From the NCBI GenBank assembly GCA_964617665.1, contig CAZUAH010000580.1, forward strand, positions 1 through 8,719: 8,719 nucleotides of DNA, in the 5' to 3' direction. The stretch is from JADHUC01 sp964617665 (lineage in GTDB: Bacteria; Planctomycetota; Planctomycetia; Pirellulales; Pirellulaceae). The notes beneath the pieces are model-generated. The model ran no database searches. It was not told the DNA's origin and saw nothing but the letters and a program-made list of their open reading frames with translations. The translations under genes were made by a program, and so were the position numbers. Shown one piece after another: positions 6,656 through 8,719 of this stretch (its first letter is position 1; each line of letters starts with the position of its first letter).

Positions 6656-6878
6656 CGGTCACCCCCTTTCCGTTTCGCCGTGCGTCAATCGAGTTCAGTT
6701 CGTGGCGTACCATTGCCACCGCCCGCCGGTCATACAGCCGTAGCCGGCCTGCCAGGGCAGTTGGCTTGATGTGGGGCCGCGTGCGCAAGACGTACTGTAC
6801 GCGGCTAAGCGGTTCGCCCAACTGCCGGGCGATGACTCCCGGTGTTCGCAACCGAGGCAGAGTAGGTGCGGTAGTCAT
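6645..6878 (-). CDS. Small MerR-like helix-turn-helix protein (77 aa)
   Basis: The product is 77 residues, mostly one domain: RTPGVIARQLGEPLSRVQYVL (about 11-31) resembles the MerR/excisionase helix-turn-helix, and AGRLRLYDRRAVAMVRHEL (43-61) the wing and following helix. It is probably a second DNA-binding regulator or recombination directionality protein. I chose ATG 6878 because GGAAAGGA lies 9 bases upstream. The longer start at ATG 6959 overlaps the previous stop (ATGA) but has no usable ribosome binding site and would add 27 codons made of the repeat array and hairpin. The ribosome binding site is inside the 3' arm of that hairpin, so translation may be controlled. It overlaps the excisionase gene by 11 bases. 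Confidence 0.75.
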   Translation of the reverse strand: MTTAPTLPRLRTPGVIARQLGEPLSRVQYVLRTRPHIKPTALAGRLRLYDRRAVAMVRHELNSIDARRNGKGVTDAE

Positions 6879-6879
6879 G

Positions 6880-6925
6880 TATTGCTGTCCTTTCCGGCTT
6901 TCGTGGCCTCTAAAGGACAGCAATA
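6880..6925 (-). promoter_or_regulatory. Hairpin with 14-bp perfect stem that buries the ribosome binding site of the 77-aa gene
   Basis: TATTGCTGTCCTTT (6880-6893) and AAAGGACAGCAATA (6912-6925) are perfect inverted copies with an 18-base loop; GGC/GCC inside the loop (6896-6898 and 6906-6908) can extend the stem. In the minus-strand mRNA the 3' arm contains AAAGGA, the ribosome binding site for ATG 6878. The structure could block translation until opened by upstream ribosomes or a ligand. The DNA could instead be a protein-binding dyad. There is no U-run, so it is not a standard terminator. Confidence 0.7.
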
Positions 6926-6955
6926 TTCGCGAATGTTCGCGAACGTTCGCGGTCT
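6926..6955. repeat. Three tandem 10-bp palindrome-based repeats (TTCGCGAAYG)
   Basis: TTCGCGAATG (6926-6935), TTCGCGAACG (6936-6945) and the decayed TTCGCGGTCT (6946-6955) follow head to tail. The first two contain the 8-bp palindrome TTCGCGAA. The 10-base period places each copy on the same face of the helix. The array lies exactly between the stop of the 545-aa gene and the hairpin before the 77-aa gene. It is likely an operator or a binding site for one of the element's HTH proteins. Confidence 0.75.
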
Positions 6956-8593
6956 TCAATCCTGTTCGGCTTTGCGTTTCTCCCGATAGCGGTAAATCTG
7001 TTCCGCTTTGTCCGGGTCCTGATAGGCGAGTTCGGCTAACGCCCGTTTCTGCGCAGGGTCCATTTCGCTAAGGCGTGCGACTGCCTTCGGGCCGGATTCC
7101 TCGGCCTGTTTGACTAGATAGTCGAGGGCTGCGTCGATGTCGCCTGGTTCCGTGATGTCCGAGGGATCAGGTTGCCTCTCGTCCGGCGTGCCGTCCAGGG
7201 TAGGGTTGTCCGGGCCGTTTATGCTAGGCATCCGAAGCGTAGATGATGCTGGGCGTGTTGCCCATTCCTTCAAAGCGGGCGTTCTAACAACGGCTTTGTG
7301 GACGGTAGACTGTGAACAGGTTCGTCCTGTTTCGTTGGCAAGCAACTGGGCCATCTTCTCGTAGCTCGTCCAGCGTTGGCCGTCCTGCCGCTTCTTCTCC
7401 AACAGTCTCACTGAGTCGCGCCACTCCATGGCGTCCATCGCTTCGTCACCGCCCGCAGGTTCATTCCCATCCCCACTGCCGCTGGAAGCATCGGCGTTCT
7501 GTGCCCCGCCGTCATGTTCAGCCTTGGGCATCGCTTCGGCGCCAAACACGGGCGTGTCCTCGGGGGCCGCTTCCTTCAGGTGCTCGCGACCCTGCGCAAC
7601 GTGATCGCTTACGATTTGCTTCTCGGGTACGGACGCGACCTCAAGACGCAACTCTGCATCCAGCAACTTCAAGCCGTCCGGTTCGATGACTCTGTGCAAC
7701 GGCGGTACCCGATCGACCAATTTGCTGACTGCTTCTAACTCTACCTCCAGCGAGCCGGGTAAATCGAGGTCTTTGTGCAATGGTCGTAACCGATCGGCCA
7801 ATGTGCTCACTGCTTCTAACGTGTCGCGGTGTGCGTAGGTGACGATGTCGAGGGCGAAGTCGACCAGAGTTTTCAAACGCGGATCATCGGGTTCGATGTG
7901 TTCGGGCTCGATGTAGTACTTTCTGTATCTGTGTGGCCATTGCGGACGATGCCGATGGGCGCGATAGTACGGTGAGCTCGGACTGCGACCATCTATGTAC
8001 TTCTTGATTTCGTAGGCTGCGAGACCTTCGTACCCGTCCATGTTGACGGCGATGTAATCCAGAAGAGACTCGTCCCGCAAGTCATGGAGATTGGCGGGCA
8101 AGAATGCCCGAACGTCTTGAAACAATCTGCAGGCCAAATGCAGGCCGGAAGCGAAATATATGTCGTGCTGTTTTGCGGCATCTGGCGCGCGTTTCATTGC
8201 CGTGCGCCAAAGCGACCTAATCTCTGAGTGGGCCCTCTCCTCCTGCGATTGGTTTTCGGGACACGCTCGACCGGACCCGCCGAACAGTCTGCCGCGATGT
8301 AGATTCCGCAACATCTCGCTTGCGGTTGCCGTTGGTGACTCACCTGCTAAATGAAAGGGGCCCTGTCGCCGTGCCCGTGCTTCCTCGATTGTCGGCAGCG
8401 CGAGTTTGAGCGTCTCCTCGTGACGTTTTGCATGCGCCTTGTCGAGGAACAGATACCGGAACCATTCATCAGCACTGGCCGTGCTAGAGCAGAAGACAAT
8501 TCCTCTCAACAGGAACTCGACCGCTTCCTCGATCGCCTTCCTGCTCGGCGTTTGAGTATCGGATTCCGCCGTGTTCTCGTCGTCCGTTGACAT
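6956..8593 (-). CDS. Protein of unknown function with a possible C-terminal helix-turn-helix (545 aa)
   Basis: This is the first element gene in transcription order seen here, and I do not recognise its family. The N-terminal 250 residues are mixed helical and rich in Arg/His (for example a YRAHRHRPQWPHRYRKYY stretch near 200-217). Residues 249-302 are two tandem 27-residue copies beginning LEAVS. A low-complexity Gly/Asp/Ala linker (about 352-380) leads to a segment, WTSYEKMAQLLANETGRTCS to VHKAVVRTP (398-429), that looks like a helix-turn-helix. A charged helical tail ends the protein. I saw no transmembrane segment or enzymatic motif. ATG 8593 is preferred, with GGGAG 5 bases upstream; an in-frame TTG at 8683 would extend it but has no support. 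A DNA-binding or replication-linked role is a guess from the context and the possible helix-turn-helix. Confidence 0.8.
   Translation of the reverse strand: MSTDDENTAESDTQTPSRKAIEEAVEFLLRGIVFCSSTASADEWFRYLFLDKAHAKRHEETLKLALPTIEEARARRQGPFHLAGESPTATASEMLRNLHRGRLFGGSGRACPENQSQEERAHSEIRSLWRTAMKRAPDAAKQHDIYFASGLHLACRLFQDVRAFLPANLHDLRDESLLDYIAVNMDGYEGLAAYEIKKYIDGRSPSSPYYRAHRHRPQWPHRYRKYYIEPEHIEPDDPRLKTLVDFALDIVTYAHRDTLEAVSTLADRLRPLHKDLDLPGSLEVELEAVSKLVDRVPPLHRVIEPDGLKLLDAELRLEVASVPEKQIVSDHVAQGREHLKEAAPEDTPVFGAEAMPKAEHDGGAQNADASSGSGDGNEPAGGDEAMDAMEWRDSVRLLEKKRQDGQRWTSYEKMAQLLANETGRTCSQSTVHKAVVRTPALKEWATRPASSTLRMPSINGPDNPTLDGTPDERQPDPSDITEPGDIDAALDYLVKQAEESGPKAVARLSEMDPAQKRALAELAYQDPDKAEQIYRYREKRKAEQD
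7693..7820 (-). repeat. In-frame tandem duplication of 81 bp inside the 545-aa gene
   Basis: Bases 7693-7739 and 7774-7820 match at 40 of 47 positions by my alignment, with an offset of exactly 81 bases (27 codons). The encoded copies are LEAVSTLADRLRPLHK and LEAVSKLVDRVPPLHR. The offset keeps the reading frame, pointing to a duplication of a coding unit, possibly a coiled-coil or linker module. Confidence 0.8.
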
Positions 8594-8596
8594 GCC

Positions 8597-8641
8597 GGCT
8601 CCCGCCCCGGTCCCGGAGAAAGGAAAGGAGCGGGGCGAGCC
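8597..8641 (-). promoter_or_regulatory. GC-rich leader hairpin over the ribosome binding site of the 545-aa gene
   Basis: GGCTCCCGCCCCG (8597-8609) and CGGGGCGAGCC (8631-8641) pair over 11 bp with a 2-base bulge and a 21-base loop. In the mRNA the GGGAG ribosome binding site (8603-8599), 5 bases before ATG 8593, falls in the stem and bulge. It may limit translation of the operon's first gene. No convincing promoter is visible between here and the window edge. Confidence 0.5.
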
Positions 8642-8719
8642 AGCCGGGAAACTGACATCGGGAGCGACCCTCGGGTGCACCAAAGTTGCTATAGCGTAAA
8701 TATTCCGATCGTTCGGGTT

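Larger units (their letters stand above)
1088..8719. mobile_element. Integrated element at tRNA-Ser (left end and replication/integration module; right end outside window)
   Basis: The segment has an integrase beside a tRNA 3' end, an AlpA-like excisionase, two other small HTH proteins, a primase-helicase and a repeat-flanked candidate origin, with every gene on the same strand and tightly overlapped. That combination is known from phage satellites (P4-like elements, PICIs) and integrative plasmids. No structural, packaging or conjugation genes are seen in this window, so the class stays open. Cargo genes, if any, would be expected to the right. Confidence 0.85.

Noticed and set aside
6880..6925. 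Hairpin as a Rho-independent terminator
   Set aside because: Neither strand has a T-run after the stem, and the operon genes continue straight through it.
6879..6959. ATG 6959 as start of the MerR-like gene
   Set aside because: The ATGA overlap is attractive, but the only purine-rich bases touch the ATG directly, and the added 27 codons consist of palindromic repeats and the hairpin. It stays an alternative, not a preferred start.
8594..8683. Longer start of the 545-aa gene at TTG 8683
   Set aside because: TTG without a ribosome binding site; the extra 30 residues are low-complexity and cover the leader hairpin.
1..8719. CRISPR arrays, insertion sequences, rRNA genes
   Set aside because: I saw no regularly spaced repeat-spacer units, no transposase motif with flanking inverted repeats and no rRNA-like sequence on either strand.

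Overview
The window is GC-rich and its gene families look planctomycete-like, but that placement is an impression from protein style, not a search. It holds the junction between host chromosome and an integrated mobile element. On the left (1-1087) is host DNA: a class V aminotransferase (alanine/serine-glyoxylate type, minus strand, cut by the window edge) and an intact tRNA-Ser(GGA) gene on the plus strand. From the tRNA 3' end to the right edge, every gene I can support is on the minus strand, pointing back toward the tRNA. This is the usual layout of an element integrated at a tRNA 3' end. No second attachment site is visible, so the element continues past 8719.

In transcription order (right to left) the element reads: a 545-aa protein of unknown function with a possible helix-turn-helix (8593-6956); a 77-aa MerR-like DNA-binding protein (6878-6645); an AlpA/Xis-like excisionase (6655-6332); an 848-aa zinc-finger/TOPRIM/SF3 primase-helicase (6335-3789); a proline-rich protein with a CxxC/CxxC tail (3734-3273); two small unknown proteins of 78 aa and 51 aa, the latter not in the supplied ORF list; a Cro/C1-type regulator (2875-2636); and a tyrosine integrase (2634-976). 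Most junctions overlap by 4 bases (GTGA or ATGA) or are 1 base apart, so the set behaves like one or two polycistronic units. An internal near-consensus promoter sits directly in front of the regulator-integrase pair.

The most interesting non-coding structure is a candidate replication origin just downstream of the primase gene. Two pairs of 10-bp repeats (TGGTCCGCRR) face each other across about 85 bp of AT-richer DNA, an arrangement like that reported for staphylococcal pathogenicity island origins. Further signals are a promoter placed so that the regulator mRNA should be leaderless, two hairpins that bury ribosome binding sites, a tandem array of 10-bp palindromic repeats near the excisionase genes, and an integrase frame that runs antisense through the whole tRNA.

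Together these suggest an autonomously replicating integrative element, either a phage-satellite/PICI-like island or an integrative plasmid. No capsid, packaging or conjugation genes are visible, so that choice cannot be made here.
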